DNA of 64,000 nt from an uncultured Oscillospiraceae bacterium (GTDB lineage: Bacteria; Bacillota; Clostridia; Oscillospirales; Ruminococcaceae): assembly GCA_910589145.1 (NCBI GenBank), contig CAJUSD010000003.1, positions 62,001 through 126,000 on the forward strand, read 5' to 3'. The notes beneath the pieces are model-generated. The model did not search any database, was not told where the DNA came from, and saw nothing but the letters and a program-made list of their open reading frames with translations. How positions within the stretch are numbered: the first letter of the stretch is position 1; each line of letters opens with the position of its first letter. Below, piece by piece: positions 1 to 9,360 of this stretch. Both the position numbers and the translations under genes were made by a program.

Positions 1-224
1 CCACACTCCCCATTGGGGAGCGACCCCGTATTTGCATAGGTCAAAATATGCAGACTCGTATTTCAATCCACACTCCCCATTGGGGAGCGACGCCCCTTTA
101 TTTTATACTGGTAGTAGATTTTAAAAATTTCAATCCACACTCCCCATTGGGGAGCGACATCCGGTATCCTCTCCCACTGTAACCGGTTGAGCATTTCAAT
201 CCACACTCCCCATTGGGGAGCGAC
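1..224 (-). CRISPR. Type I-C CRISPR array, leader-proximal end, truncated by window
   Basis: Three full 32 nt repeats (60-91, 127-158, 193-224) and one partial repeat (1-24) are identical where they overlap. They enclose three spacers of 35, 35 and 34 nt (25-59, 92-126, 159-192). Read on the minus strand each repeat begins GTCGCTCCCC, has a CTCCCC/GGGGAG hairpin and ends GGATTGAAAT, the standard type I-C repeat form. The cas genes lie at higher coordinates on the minus strand, so transcription runs toward base 1. The repeat at 193-224 is therefore leader-proximal and the spacer at 159-192 the newest. The array continues past the window edge, so its total length is unknown. Confidence 0.98.
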
Positions 225-394
225 GCCATAAATAGCTAAAAATTCCAGAAAAACTTTATATAAAAGGAACAGAAAAACAATTCAGAATAGTCTGGAAAGA
301 AAGGATACATTTCACTTTGTCACATATTATCAATCAAACTCAGTAAATTTAGGTGCGAACCCTAGGCAAAATATTGTGTGCTTCCTTTTCGCAC
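225..394 (-). promoter_or_regulatory. CRISPR leader region
   Basis: This 170 nt AT-rich stretch lies between the cas2 stop codon and the first repeat, where a type I-C leader is expected. It contains an inverted repeat, GTGCGAA near 353 with TTCGCAC near 388-394, flanking the distal leader. That may be a terminator for the cas transcript or a site used in adaptation. It should also carry the promoter of the pre-crRNA, but I do not see a clear consensus promoter. Confidence 0.7.
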
Positions 395-685
395 TTAAAT
401 AATCAGAGTATCATCAGGAGAGTAGGTTGGTTTTGCACCAAAATGCTCTATTTTGTTAGAATAACGATTGCCTAAATAGTAAAAACGTAAACTGTCCTTC
501 TCAGAGTCCATGATGCTATAAAGTTTTGCCTGCAATGTGCGGCATTGGGCAGCGTCAAGCAAACATTCAAAGACAGAACATTGCACTCTCTGACCATAAT
601 TTACACACTGCCTGGCAATCTGTCTCAAACGTTTGCGTCCTGCAGCATCTTCTGTATTTACATCATATGTAATTAATACCAACAT
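395..685 (-). CDS. cas2: CRISPR-associated endonuclease Cas2 (type I-C)
   Basis: Cas2 forms the central dimer of the Cas1-Cas2 integrase that inserts new spacers at the leader end. The 96-residue product begins MLVLITYDVN, with the conserved Asp at position 8, and ends in the typical I-C tail with EHFGAK. An upstream in-frame start exists at 730, but it would overlap cas1. The ATG at 685 has GGAAGTG five bases before it, lies four bases after the cas1 stop, and matches the usual family N-terminus, so I chose it. It is the last gene of the cas operon, next to the leader. Confidence 0.95.
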   Translation of the reverse strand: MLVLITYDVNTEDAAGRKRLRQIARQCVNYGQRVQCSVFECLLDAAQCRTLQAKLYSIMDSEKDSLRFYYLGNRYSNKIEHFGAKPTYSPDDTLII

Positions 686-689
686 AAAT

Positions 690-1721
690 TCACTTCCATA
701 AAAAGGGTGGATATCCATCCAAATCTCCACGCAGATATCGTGCTAACAACATAGATTGAATATAAGGAACCATTCCCCAGGAAAGTTTCTCTCCTAGATA
801 TGGATGAGTTAGAATTTCCTTCTTCCTCTCCTGCCATTTTCTGAGAAACAGCTTCCTGCCAGATTCATTCAACAAAACAGCTCCACTTTCCATATATTGA
901 AAATCAGAGGCAGAGACCATCCTAGTGTTCATCAGTGTCAGTACAAAGCGATCTGCCATACAAGGGCGTAGTTCTTCCATTAAATCCAGAGCCAATGATT
1001 TCCTTCCTGGACGGTCCCGATGAAGAAAACCTACATAACTGTCCAGTCCTGTACTCTCTAAAGCACAGGAACAATCATTAGCCAAAAGACTATAGGCAAA
1101 GGAAAGTAATGCGTTGACAGCATCTAAAGGTGGCCTTCTACTTCGTTCCCGGAAGAAAAAATTTTCTTTATCCCCCAGAATCATATCATCAAATACACTA
1201 AAATATATACTTGCCCCTATGCCCTCCAGCCCACGCAGTCGTTCTAAAGAGGTTTCCTTCCTAACTTGAGGCAACAGATTTTGTATCTGCCCTGAAGCTT
1301 GAAGAAATTTCTGTTCATCTATCCGTAAACTATGATCTCGGCGGGTTCGTTCTATACTCCAGCGGGCATTATACAGTTTACCTAAAATCATAGCCCGGCT
1401 GATCTGACAGCTCTTTTCTTCATTATCAGAAATCCGATACTGTTCCCGTCGAAGCAAAACATTTCCAAAACTGCTGCCACAGATCCGTGCCAAAAACTTT
1501 CCCTCTGGAGTGCAGAACGTCAATCCTATTTGACGTTCTGCACAAGCTCCCATCAGGGCAGTTGAAGCCCCAGAATAAGAAAAACTGACAATGTTTTGCA
1601 GAGTGTGCAGAGGATATCGGGCCACTTTCTCTTTTCCGCGGTTAGCCACTATATTTTCTCCGTCCAATGACAGATAAACATCTTCTGAGGTAACATAAAG
1701 TGTATTGAGTAACTGTTTCAA
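690..1721 (-). CDS. cas1: CRISPR-associated endonuclease Cas1 (type I-C)
   Basis: Cas1 is the metal-dependent integrase that joins spacers into the array. The 343-residue protein has the expected two-part layout: a beta-rich N-terminal dimerisation domain (about 1-90) and an alpha-helical catalytic domain. The catalytic residues are visible as E166 in GLEG, H234 in GFLHRD, and D246/E249 in the ALDLMEE helix. The start codon overlaps the cas4 stop by four bases (ATGA), which indicates translational coupling. Length and motifs are normal, and nothing suggests inactivation. Confidence 0.96.
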   Translation of the reverse strand: MKQLLNTLYVTSEDVYLSLDGENIVANRGKEKVARYPLHTLQNIVSFSYSGASTALMGACAERQIGLTFCTPEGKFLARICGSSFGNVLLRREQYRISDNEEKSCQISRAMILGKLYNARWSIERTRRDHSLRIDEQKFLQASGQIQNLLPQVRKETSLERLRGLEGIGASIYFSVFDDMILGDKENFFFRERSRRPPLDAVNALLSFAYSLLANDCSCALESTGLDSYVGFLHRDRPGRKSLALDLMEELRPCMADRFVLTLMNTRMVSASDFQYMESGAVLLNESGRKLFLRKWQERKKEILTHPYLGEKLSWGMVPYIQSMLLARYLRGDLDGYPPFLWK

Positions 1722-2380
1722 GATAACTCCTCCATTCTGTCATCTAAATAGTCCGATACACTTTTGCTCCGCAGCATCTTGGGAAGACAGACTTCCTTCA
1801 GAGAACATGCATTACAGCCTTTATGGGGCTTTACCTTGGGCGTGTAACCTCTCTGATGAAACTGGTGCATTTCCATTAGGCAGCTTTCAACCTGACTGCG
1901 CAGCTTTGGAGTAAACGAAACAGATACTCTGCGGCGAATTTCCCCATAATATAACGCCCCATCTGGAATAGTACAGCAAAGCATTTCCTCAAGACAAAGC
2001 GCCTGCCCGCAAAGCTGCAGCACATCAGCTTCACTCTCTTTTGGTTTTCCGCGTTTGTATTCAATGGGATAAGGACTCCAAACTCCTTCCTGATTTGGCA
2101 TCTGTACCCCATCTGAAGAACGCTGAAACTCAACCACATCACATTGTCCAGAAACCCCCAATCTTGCCGAATGAATCGCCAGGCCGCGAATTGTAATATG
2201 GTCCCCCCGACTTTCCCGGAAACCAGCATTATGCGCTTTTTCATGCAGAATATTTCCATCAGCAGTAAAAAAGTTCTCAGCCCACTGATTTTCAATGTGA
2301 ATTAATGCCCATTGGCGGCGGCAAAAACAAAAATGCTGCAATCCAGCCAGCTGGAGATAATCTTCCTCCTTAAATTCCAT
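1718..2380 (-). CDS. cas4: CRISPR-associated exonuclease Cas4
   Basis: Cas4 is a RecB-type nuclease with an iron-sulfur cluster that trims prespacers and helps select PAM-containing protospacers in type I-C systems. In the 220-residue product the first cluster cysteine is C20, in the CRRQW motif. The nuclease residues are D81 in QCDVVEF and E107-x-K109 in PIEYKRGKPK. The remaining cluster cysteines are near the C-terminus (CNACSLKEVC). The gene overlaps the end of cas7 by 11 bases and the start of cas1 by four. It is intact and is not fused to Cas1. Confidence 0.95.
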   Translation of the reverse strand: MEFKEEDYLQLAGLQHFCFCRRQWALIHIENQWAENFFTADGNILHEKAHNAGFRESRGDHITIRGLAIHSARLGVSGQCDVVEFQRSSDGVQMPNQEGVWSPYPIEYKRGKPKESEADVLQLCGQALCLEEMLCCTIPDGALYYGEIRRRVSVSFTPKLRSQVESCLMEMHQFHQRGYTPKVKPHKGCNACSLKEVCLPKMLRSKSVSDYLDDRMEELS

Positions 2381-3221
2381 CTAAAACCTCCGGTTCTAAG
2401 CCCTCTAAAGGCTCTAAAACCATCTGGTAGCCGTCAATCCCAGAGGGAATCTGATCTGGATTTATCAACTTTGCCTGAACAGAACGATGTACTCTGGCTG
2501 AGGAGTATTGTCCTTCTTTGCTGTTATGCTCCCACCAATAAAGCCTTATCACTTCCATGGAACCATCAGGCCGGGCAGAGGAAGCATCGTTTACAAATAG
2601 GGTGCGAAGGCACTCTTTCAAAATTTTTGCATCTTCATCGGAAAATCCCGTTTTTTCTGCCAGCTGGACATTGACAGAGCCTTTTATCTTATAGAGGCCA
2701 AATCGAACAAAATGTTTCATACCCATTGTATCAGAAGATCGAGGTTTTTCTCCTTTCTCCCCATTTACACTTTTTGTGATCTGCATATCTTCTATTTGTA
2801 CAGGAGAAACGCTAACCCCCTGATGAATTGAGACTGGACCTCGAACACCAATAGATACTCCCTTTGTATCTTTAAAAGCAAATACCTGGCCAAAAGAACG
2901 GACATCCAACCAGGTTTCGCAAGCCTTTTGAGCATACTGATCTGGTGCTTTAAAATCTTTCGCATTTCCCAATTTCGACGAAGCCCGTTCACTGAGGCTG
3001 CTGCATCCATCGTCGCTGCGGTCTGCTGACTGCACAAAAACAGCACATCCTAAATCCTGCATCCGGTTGCGGATTTTTCGCTTGATGCAGACATCACTCA
3101 TTTCTCCCAAACCAGAATAATCAGTGCGAGGACTGTTTCCGTTTAAAGGGTCTCCATTGGGATTTGCCATGGCAACGGAAGCGAAAACTACAAAGTCAAT
3201 TTTTTTCTGTAACACACTCAT
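2370..3221 (-). CDS. cas7: Type I-C Cascade backbone Cas7 (Csd2)
   Basis: Cas7 polymerises along the crRNA spacer to form the backbone of the type I-C Cascade complex. The 283-residue protein has the family hallmarks: an RRM-like opening (VVFASVAMANPNGDP), the basic segment CIKRKIRNRMQD around residue 45, and GMKHFVRFGLYKIKG in the second half. It starts 12 bases downstream of the cas8c stop and runs into cas4 with an 11-base overlap. Its length is normal for Csd2. Confidence 0.95.
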   Translation of the reverse strand: MSVLQKKIDFVVFASVAMANPNGDPLNGNSPRTDYSGLGEMSDVCIKRKIRNRMQDLGCAVFVQSADRSDDGCSSLSERASSKLGNAKDFKAPDQYAQKACETWLDVRSFGQVFAFKDTKGVSIGVRGPVSIHQGVSVSPVQIEDMQITKSVNGEKGEKPRSSDTMGMKHFVRFGLYKIKGSVNVQLAEKTGFSDEDAKILKECLRTLFVNDASSARPDGSMEVIRLYWWEHNSKEGQYSSARVHRSVQAKLINPDQIPSGIDGYQMVLEPLEGLEPEVLDGI

Positions 3222-3233
3222 GTCTGTTCCTCC

Positions 3234-5012
3234 CTAATTTTCAGTTGTCGTTTCTTCTGTCTTTTTTGAGCGATAGCATTCAGCCCTCTGATGGTAATAG
3301 CCCAAGAGATAAATGTCATCTAGCTTGTGGTTCAGATCGGCATCTAATGGTGAAAGCTTATCAAAAATTTCACCTGCAATTTTCCGATAGTACTGACGCA
3401 GACTGTATCCTAAACGCTTATAATAGGGTTCCAGCTTTTCTTCCAGCATCCGCCAGGTGGCCATTGGCCGCAGCGCAAAGGCTTTTTGCATTCTCATGGC
3501 GTTGGTTTCTCTCTCCTCCTCCTTAGAATAGGTGCTGTGTTCCACAATTTCCGCTATAGCCAGCAGACGGCCAAACAGATAACTGCGGTTAGTGTTTTCT
3601 TTGTCTAAAGACATATCCCATTCCTCCTTAAAATAATCTTTACGGTATTTCCGAATCACTGCACATACTGTAAACAGTAATTCCTCCCGTGGGTTCTTTT
3701 CAAAAAGTGCCAAATGCGAAGCCTTTTCTACCAAAGCTTTTTCAATATCCAATACAAAAAAGTTCTTTTCATTTAATCTGCATGCCATTAACCGCTGCAT
3801 TTGCTGGGCTAAAATTTTGGGATCGGTTTCAATCTTTCCGTTGCGGGGCGTTCCAAATGCCCAGTTGACGATTTTATAAAGGGCAGGAGGCTGGATTCCG
3901 TATATACCATTTTCCCAGCAACAGCTCTCATCCCAAGCACGAAGTCTTTCCAGAAAATCTGAAGCTAAAAGTTCACCATAATAGGACACCGCCAAGCGAC
4001 CGGTAGTTGCTGCGTCAAATGTAACAATAATCGCTTTTGCATCGTTGGGCAAATCCTTTTTCCAACTGAACAGGGCATCCTTGAGCTGCTGGCGGTATTC
4101 TGTAGGATTGGCAGCTTTGGGCCTTGTACCCTTTTTAAGAGACATAAAGCCAGTAACCTCTGGCAGAGCATATCCCTGAGGATTCCAACAGAGAAAAGTT
4201 CGTTCCCCAAAAGCAACGCCCTGGTTGGCAACCAGCCATCTCAAAGCATTATGGGCCTTTTGGGAAGCCATATATCCAACTGTTGCCGCCTGCCATTCCT
4301 CAGTAAATCGTCCTCGATAGGTAAAATTTGTACTATCATTGGCAGAAATCAGTTTAGCGTTTCCTTTTTTAGCGACAACGCCCTTTGGATGCTGTTCAGC
4401 GGCAGCTTCCATATTTCCAGAAACCATACACAGATAGTTAGAACTGTTCTTTTGCCTGATGTGGTTATAATACTGTATAAAGCATTCCATTAACTCCCTG
4501 TCTTCCCAACAGGGCCCGCTCTTATCTCCAAGTCCGTTTACCACCCAGCAAACCATTAATTTTTCATTCTTATCATTGATATTTTCCTGTTCAATGAGTC
4601 CAGTTTCTTTTAAATCATGCAGAATCGTTTTTTCTTGTATATAGTGCAGAATAGGAGTTAATTTAGGATGGGTATATACTGAACTCTCCCAATCCAATAA
4701 CTGCTCCAAGTAGAGTTTATGTTTTGCAGGAATGCCAGGAGAAAGATAGCCTAACTGATCGCATAAAGGGTGCGCACATGGACCGCTGGAACGCCCAGCA
4801 GATTTTTCTGTGACAGGAATTGCTATTTTGGGATCTTTTTTATCTACAGCCCGTGCTGTAATAAATTTTCCATCCTGGTTCAAAGTGATTTCAATACTAG
4901 CCCGTGTTACAGTATGGGAAATCGGTGCAAATACTTCTTTATCAGACACTTTCGCACCAACCAGATGACCCATACAGTCGTAGGTTTCACACGCTTTTTG
5001 AAGCAGCCCCAT
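3234..5012 (-). CDS. cas8c: Type I-C Cascade large subunit Cas8c (Csd1)
   Basis: Cas8c is the large subunit that recognises the PAM in the target and supports loading of Cas3; in I-C systems the small subunit Cas11c is usually translated from an internal start of the same gene. The 592-residue protein opens MGLLQKACETYD and carries the family features TKGTRPK-like and ALFSWKKDLP segments. A TTG at 5030 is an alternative start, but the ATG at 5012 has a perfect GAGGAGGTG seven bases upstream. The gene overlaps the 3' end of cas5 by 26 bases. The C-terminal part (about residues 430-592) is highly charged and is where an internal Cas11c start would be expected; I did not identify its codon. Confidence 0.94.
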   Translation of the reverse strand: MGLLQKACETYDCMGHLVGAKVSDKEVFAPISHTVTRASIEITLNQDGKFITARAVDKKDPKIAIPVTEKSAGRSSGPCAHPLCDQLGYLSPGIPAKHKLYLEQLLDWESSVYTHPKLTPILHYIQEKTILHDLKETGLIEQENINDKNEKLMVCWVVNGLGDKSGPCWEDRELMECFIQYYNHIRQKNSSNYLCMVSGNMEAAAEQHPKGVVAKKGNAKLISANDSTNFTYRGRFTEEWQAATVGYMASQKAHNALRWLVANQGVAFGERTFLCWNPQGYALPEVTGFMSLKKGTRPKAANPTEYRQQLKDALFSWKKDLPNDAKAIIVTFDAATTGRLAVSYYGELLASDFLERLRAWDESCCWENGIYGIQPPALYKIVNWAFGTPRNGKIETDPKILAQQMQRLMACRLNEKNFFVLDIEKALVEKASHLALFEKNPREELLFTVCAVIRKYRKDYFKEEWDMSLDKENTNRSYLFGRLLAIAEIVEHSTYSKEEERETNAMRMQKAFALRPMATWRMLEEKLEPYYKRLGYSLRQYYRKIAGEIFDKLSPLDADLNHKLDDIYLLGYYHQRAECYRSKKTEETTTEN

Positions 5013-5748
5013 TACTGCACACCTCCTCAAATTCCTGCAGTCCAGAAAAGTTATCCTGGGAATTGTCGAAGATTTTCATTTCCATATCCTGCAGCGGCTT
5101 TGTCAAGGTACATTCTTCTGGGCGCAGAAAGGAAATCACCCCTTTTTTCATAACCGGCCTCCAAAAACGGACAGTCATCCTTCCTTTTGTTTCTGGAGAA
5201 AAGGCCTCGTCAGGATAGGTAATTCCATGATACATAAGCCCAAAACTCAACTCCTGAATATTGTCATAATAGCCTTCCCCTTCCCCAAAAACACAGGGCT
5301 CCACATATCCCTGGCACTCACGGACGCCTAGGAAAATATCCCTTCTCCCACCCTTGGAGATCATCCGTTTCGCGATACAATGATGTTTATTCTCATTCCG
5401 GTCCGCGCCAAGCTCCGGGCGGTTTTCATTCCACTCAAAATGGGCCTGTACCTGGTAAGTGCAATCTTTTAAATAGGTATAATAGGCCAAATCATTTTCG
5501 CTGCTGTTATAGCAAATGGGACGTATCCCTTTTACCTCCGTCTGGATCGGATTCATAATCCTAACTGCGTCAATATACCAGATCAGGGTTGGTTTCCAGT
5601 ATACTGATGACAAAATACCCTTTAATGCCTCATATGTTGGTACCTGATAGCTGCATTTCTCTCCGCCAATCCTGGTTACAGGGTCTGAAAAGAGAGCATA
5701 ATCGCCGCTCACCTGAAAGGTTACAATATTAGGATGCACCATAGTCAT
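4987..5748 (-). CDS. cas5c: Type I-C pre-crRNA endonuclease Cas5 (Cas5d)
   Basis: In type I-C there is no Cas6, and Cas5 itself cuts the repeat hairpin and then stays on the 5' handle of the crRNA. The 253-residue product has the usual N-terminal RAMP fold and glycine-containing segment (RIGGEKCSYQVPTYEALKG, residues 26-44). The Lys-His motif KHH at 121-123 corresponds to the catalytic Lys/His of characterised Cas5d proteins. The GGRRDIFLG segment follows. Its start overlaps the cas3 stop by four bases (ATGA). Confidence 0.94.
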   Translation of the reverse strand: MTMVHPNIVTFQVSGDYALFSDPVTRIGGEKCSYQVPTYEALKGILSSVYWKPTLIWYIDAVRIMNPIQTEVKGIRPICYNSSENDLAYYTYLKDCTYQVQAHFEWNENRPELGADRNENKHHCIAKRMISKGGRRDIFLGVRECQGYVEPCVFGEGEGYYDNIQELSFGLMYHGITYPDEAFSPETKGRMTVRFWRPVMKKGVISFLRPEECTLTKPLQDMEMKIFDNSQDNFSGLQEFEEVCSNGAASKSV

Positions 5749-8147
5749 ACCTCCAAGTAATTCAGTTCAGTGTTTATGGAAAATCCGGTTTTTTCATGGT
5801 AATGTCCGTTTAACGCGATTGCGCTTTCCCCAGCAAGAGGAATCAGTCCTCCTTCCTGGTCAAGACGTTTTAGTTGATAGCTGTATAATGAAATTGTATA
5901 AGGTTTTGCCTTTTTCAGTAATTCTTTAAGATACGCCAGGTCGTATTTAACCCTTTCTCCACATAATTCTGCAATCAGCTCGCTGCCCTCTCCATAAGGA
6001 ACAAGAACATCCTGGGTATCTTCCTCAAAAACAGTAAATAATGCTCCTGCCCGGCGGAAAGCCTGACGAAAATAGAAGAGATAAGGTTCTTTATCGGGGA
6101 TCCGGCCATTACGGGCTAACAAAGAAAACAACGTATAGGACTGTTTGGGGATGACATAATCAAACTGCTGATGAGCAGCCCTTTTGTACAGAGCCCGGTA
6201 GTAATATTCAATAGATTCATTGGAATCCAAAGTATGATATTTTTCTGGATGGAGCGAAAATTCAGCGAGCAGATCCAGCGACGCCTCTTTCCCTGCCTGA
6301 ATATCCTGCAGATTCGCCAAATTCTCATTCCGGTATCGCACCAGATACACCGGGGCCGGCTGCCTGTCCTCGCCGTTTCGATTACAGCGTCCTGCTGCCT
6401 GTATTACACTGTCCATTCCAGCAGCAAGCCGTATCACACAGGCAAAGGAAATATCTACACCAGCTTCAATGACCTGTGTGGAAACACAAATTGTCTTCCT
6501 GTTCTTCTGACTGAGAGAATTGCGAAGGGCGGATAATGTATCCCGCCGATGGGCAGGGCACATTGCCGCAGAAAGTAGAAAAATACTTACATTGGAAGTT
6601 TCCAGTTCGTGAAAGATCGTCTCCGCTTCATCCTTCTTATTACAAACAATTAATACACTGTCTTTCTGGGAAAGCTGTTGAAGTGCAAAATCTGCAATTT
6701 GTTGGGCAGACTTCTCACCATCGTCTATTATATCTGTTCTTTTGAAAGGAGCCCATATAGCTGTATGATAGGGAACCAAATCTCGAATAGGGGTATGTAG
6801 AGGATGGCTGATTTTCTCCATACATGGTTGGGTTGCAGAACAGAGTATGACCGTAGTTCCACAAATTTCTGCAAGAAAATTGACTGCAAGGGAAAAAAGA
6901 GTCAGCATTTTGCTGGGAACTGTTTGAACCTCATCAATTACAATAATGCTGCCACAAAGAGCATGAAACCGTCGGATAGCTGTTGTCTTGCCAGAAAATA
7001 GGGTATTCAATAGCTGAACCAGTGTGGTAATAATTACAGGTGAATCCCAATTTTCTGTTAAAAGCTCCCGCTTGTCCAAACATTGTGAGGTATCCTCTGT
7101 TTCCACCAGGTTGGAGTGATGTTCCAGGACAATACTGTCATCTTGCAAATATTCCCGAATGACAGCGGCGTTTTGCTCTAAGATGCTGAGAAGCGGCGAG
7201 GTAAAAATAATTCTCTGCTTTTGATATTTTTCCGCATGGGCTAAGGCATAGCGTAAAGCGGAAAGCGTCTTTCCGCCTCCAGTGGGGACATTCAACCGAA
7301 ATATGCCTCCAGGCCATTGGGCAGCTGCCTTACATTGGTCAGAAATAGCTCTTCTTGCCTGATTGATTTCAGAGTTTTGGGGAAATTGGTTCAGTTTGGT
7401 CTCCACCCGGATAAGAGCGTCCCTCCACAACTTTTCTAGCTCAGCATTATCTCGTGTCTTTGGAAACTGGGCGTCATGCATAAATTCTGCTGTATCCCGC
7501 CGGTCTCCTTCAATTACCCCTGAAAGCAATAGGCGAGCCAGCAAACCAGCATAAAAGGACGTTTCCTGGTCATAGCGGTCGGAATCCTCATTATCGCCTA
7601 CTTCGGTCATCTCACAGATGCGCTTCAAAACAGGGAACATTTCATCAGCAGCGGCTTGGAAATGTTTATTGAGTTTATTGGGATCTGTACAAAATTGAAA
7701 ATACTTTTCAATAGATGCATCATATTCAATATCATCTTTCGTCATCCGATGCAAAAAGCCATTTTTTTGATTATCATCAATGCAATCGAACCATCCATGA
7801 TGGCTGCCTGCGGCCAATGCTAAAATCTCTGCCGCAATGTCGTTGGGGGATTCCCCATTTTGATGATGGTACTGCGTCAGCAAAAGTCTGACACTGGCAA
7901 AGGTGTGATTTACAGAGCCACGTTTTACAGGCTGCCCTTTACTGCTCTGGATTAGATAATCCTGAAACTGAGACGAATATTTTCCAAGGTCATGGATCAG
8001 ACCAACTAAAAAGCCGCTGGCGGAAAGTGATGCTGGTTTCAGGGCTTCGGCTGCATATTCTGCCGTCTTACGGCAGTGTTCTTCGACAGTCTGTATGATT
8101 GGGCTTTGATTGGTATCATAGCGGATATGAGCCAGATATGATTTCAA
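5745..8147 (-). CDS. cas3: CRISPR-associated nuclease-helicase Cas3 (HD-SF2)
   Basis: Cas3 is recruited by target-bound Cascade to unwind and degrade DNA. The 800-residue protein has an N-terminal HD nuclease domain (HDLGK at 52-56, SHHG near 115). It is followed by a superfamily 2 helicase with Walker A VPTGGGKT at 287-294, the DEVQ box at 405-408, SATQ, and an AGRCNR motif VI. The start codon is TTG, preceded by AAGGAGG with seven-base spacing; there is no in-frame ATG nearby. It is the first gene of the seven-gene operon. All motifs look intact, so interference should be functional. Confidence 0.96.
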   Translation of the reverse strand: MKSYLAHIRYDTNQSPIIQTVEEHCRKTAEYAAEALKPASLSASGFLVGLIHDLGKYSSQFQDYLIQSSKGQPVKRGSVNHTFASVRLLLTQYHHQNGESPNDIAAEILALAAGSHHGWFDCIDDNQKNGFLHRMTKDDIEYDASIEKYFQFCTDPNKLNKHFQAAADEMFPVLKRICEMTEVGDNEDSDRYDQETSFYAGLLARLLLSGVIEGDRRDTAEFMHDAQFPKTRDNAELEKLWRDALIRVETKLNQFPQNSEINQARRAISDQCKAAAQWPGGIFRLNVPTGGGKTLSALRYALAHAEKYQKQRIIFTSPLLSILEQNAAVIREYLQDDSIVLEHHSNLVETEDTSQCLDKRELLTENWDSPVIITTLVQLLNTLFSGKTTAIRRFHALCGSIIVIDEVQTVPSKMLTLFSLAVNFLAEICGTTVILCSATQPCMEKISHPLHTPIRDLVPYHTAIWAPFKRTDIIDDGEKSAQQIADFALQQLSQKDSVLIVCNKKDEAETIFHELETSNVSIFLLSAAMCPAHRRDTLSALRNSLSQKNRKTICVSTQVIEAGVDISFACVIRLAAGMDSVIQAAGRCNRNGEDRQPAPVYLVRYRNENLANLQDIQAGKEASLDLLAEFSLHPEKYHTLDSNESIEYYYRALYKRAAHQQFDYVIPKQSYTLFSLLARNGRIPDKEPYLFYFRQAFRRAGALFTVFEEDTQDVLVPYGEGSELIAELCGERVKYDLAYLKELLKKAKPYTISLYSYQLKRLDQEGGLIPLAGESAIALNGHYHEKTGFSINTELNYLEV

Positions 8148-8502
8148 AAGAAAACCTCCTTATATGTATGTTTTACAAATTAATAGAATTTTTATGGGAG
8201 GCTATTGCTGATTTTTAATCTTACAGTAGTAGACGGCAAATATTTATAAAAAGCATCAGAAATTTTCTGATGCTTTTTGCTGTATAATTAAAATATTTTT
8301 TATATTTTATCATAATTTGTCGAAAATGTCAAATAAAAACTGAATTTATTATGAAATAAGGCAACTTCAAAAATATAAAATGTTTGAACTAATTTTCTGT
8401 ATTTGATTTAATTAGGTTGCTTGGGACATAGCAGAATGGTATAGAGATAAAATAAGCATCCAGAAAACAATAAGTTTTTGGGATAGGACAGAACAAAAAA
8501 CG
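8148..8502. other. Gene-free stretch upstream of cas3
   Basis: This 355 bp AT-rich gap separates the cas operon from the FNT transporter gene. It contains the terminator hairpin at 8248-8278 and otherwise only A+T-rich DNA. The cas promoter must lie between about 8160 and 8247, but I see no clean -35/-10 pair there. No open reading frame of interest is visible. Confidence 0.6.
8248..8278 (-). terminator. Rho-independent terminator
   Basis: A 12-15 bp perfect hairpin (AAGCATCAGAAA paired with TTTCTGATGCTT) is flanked by A and T runs on both sides. It lies between the end of the FNT gene and the start of cas3, so it probably ends the FNT transcript and insulates the cas operon. Confidence 0.8.
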
Positions 8503-9321
8503 TTACATTTCCTTTCTGCCATGACAGTACCAAAACAAACCACCCATAACCACACCTCCAACGATATTTCCTATCGTTACCGGGAGCAGGTTGCACAGAA
8601 GAAAATTTCTCCAGGTTAGAATCGTAAGGTCAATCCCCACATCAGCAGCCAGGGCAGCATAAGCAGGGACGCTTTTAGCAAACAGCCCCGCTGGTATATA
8701 AAACAGATTAGCTACACAATGCTCAAAACCACAGACAACAAAAAAAGCTACCGGCAAATATGCCCCTGTCACTCGGCCAATTAAATCCTTAGCAGAGAGT
8801 GACAGCAATACTCCTGCTGTTACCAAGATATTGCACAGGATCCCCAAGATAATGGCCCGTCCCATGGGCAGGGTACATTTATTCGCTGCCAATTTCATAG
8901 TAAATACCGCCAGACCACCATTAGAATAGTTGAGCTGCCCGCCAAATACACAGCCTAAAGATGCCAATACTGCCCCTACAGAGTTCCCAAAGTAGACTAT
9001 GCTCCAGTTTTTTAACATCCCAGTTATTCCGGCCTTTTTATCCAGCACTGAGATAATAATTAAAGTATTGCCGGTAAAAAGCTCAGCTCCAGTAAGCACA
9101 ACCATAGCAAGGCCAAATGGAAATAATAATCCGCATACAAGCCTGGCGACGCCTACGTTGGAAATGGAGTGGGCGGCTGTATTGGTGGCTGCACCGCTTA
9201 TAGCGATAAAAAAACCAGCAAGTACCGCCAGTAAAAACATTTTTATAACTGGCATTCGCGTTTTATTGCGGCCTGCTGCGGCATAATTAGCAACATATTC
9301 CTGGGGTGTAAAAAGGTTCAT
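8503..9321 (-). CDS. Formate/nitrite transporter (FNT) family channel
   Basis: FNT proteins are pentameric membrane channels for formate, nitrite or hydrosulfide. The 272-residue protein has six hydrophobic segments, the early loop GAATNTAAHS, and GAELFTGN near residue 80. The signature GFEHCVANLFYIP near residue 198 includes the central channel histidine. In a fermentative anaerobe formate export (FocA-like) is the likeliest role, but substrate cannot be read from sequence and no pfl or nitrite reductase gene is adjacent. The ATG at 9321 has GGGAGGAAAC just upstream. Its upstream DNA is largely occupied by the repeat at 9361-9489. Confidence 0.88.
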   Translation of the reverse strand: MNLFTPQEYVANYAAAGRNKTRMPVIKMFLLAVLAGFFIAISGAATNTAAHSISNVGVARLVCGLLFPFGLAMVVLTGAELFTGNTLIIISVLDKKAGITGMLKNWSIVYFGNSVGAVLASLGCVFGGQLNYSNGGLAVFTMKLAANKCTLPMGRAIILGILCNILVTAGVLLSLSAKDLIGRVTGAYLPVAFFVVCGFEHCVANLFYIPAGLFAKSVPAYAALAADVGIDLTILTWRNFLLCNLLPVTIGNIVGGVVMGGLFWYCHGRKEM

Positions 9322-9360
9322 TTTCCGTTTCCTCCCATGAAAATTTTCTTATATTAACTT

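Noticed and set aside
5012..5030. TTG at 5030 as the cas8c start
   Set aside because: The ATG at 5012 has a perfect ribosome site and the usual family N-terminus; the TTG lies upstream of that site.
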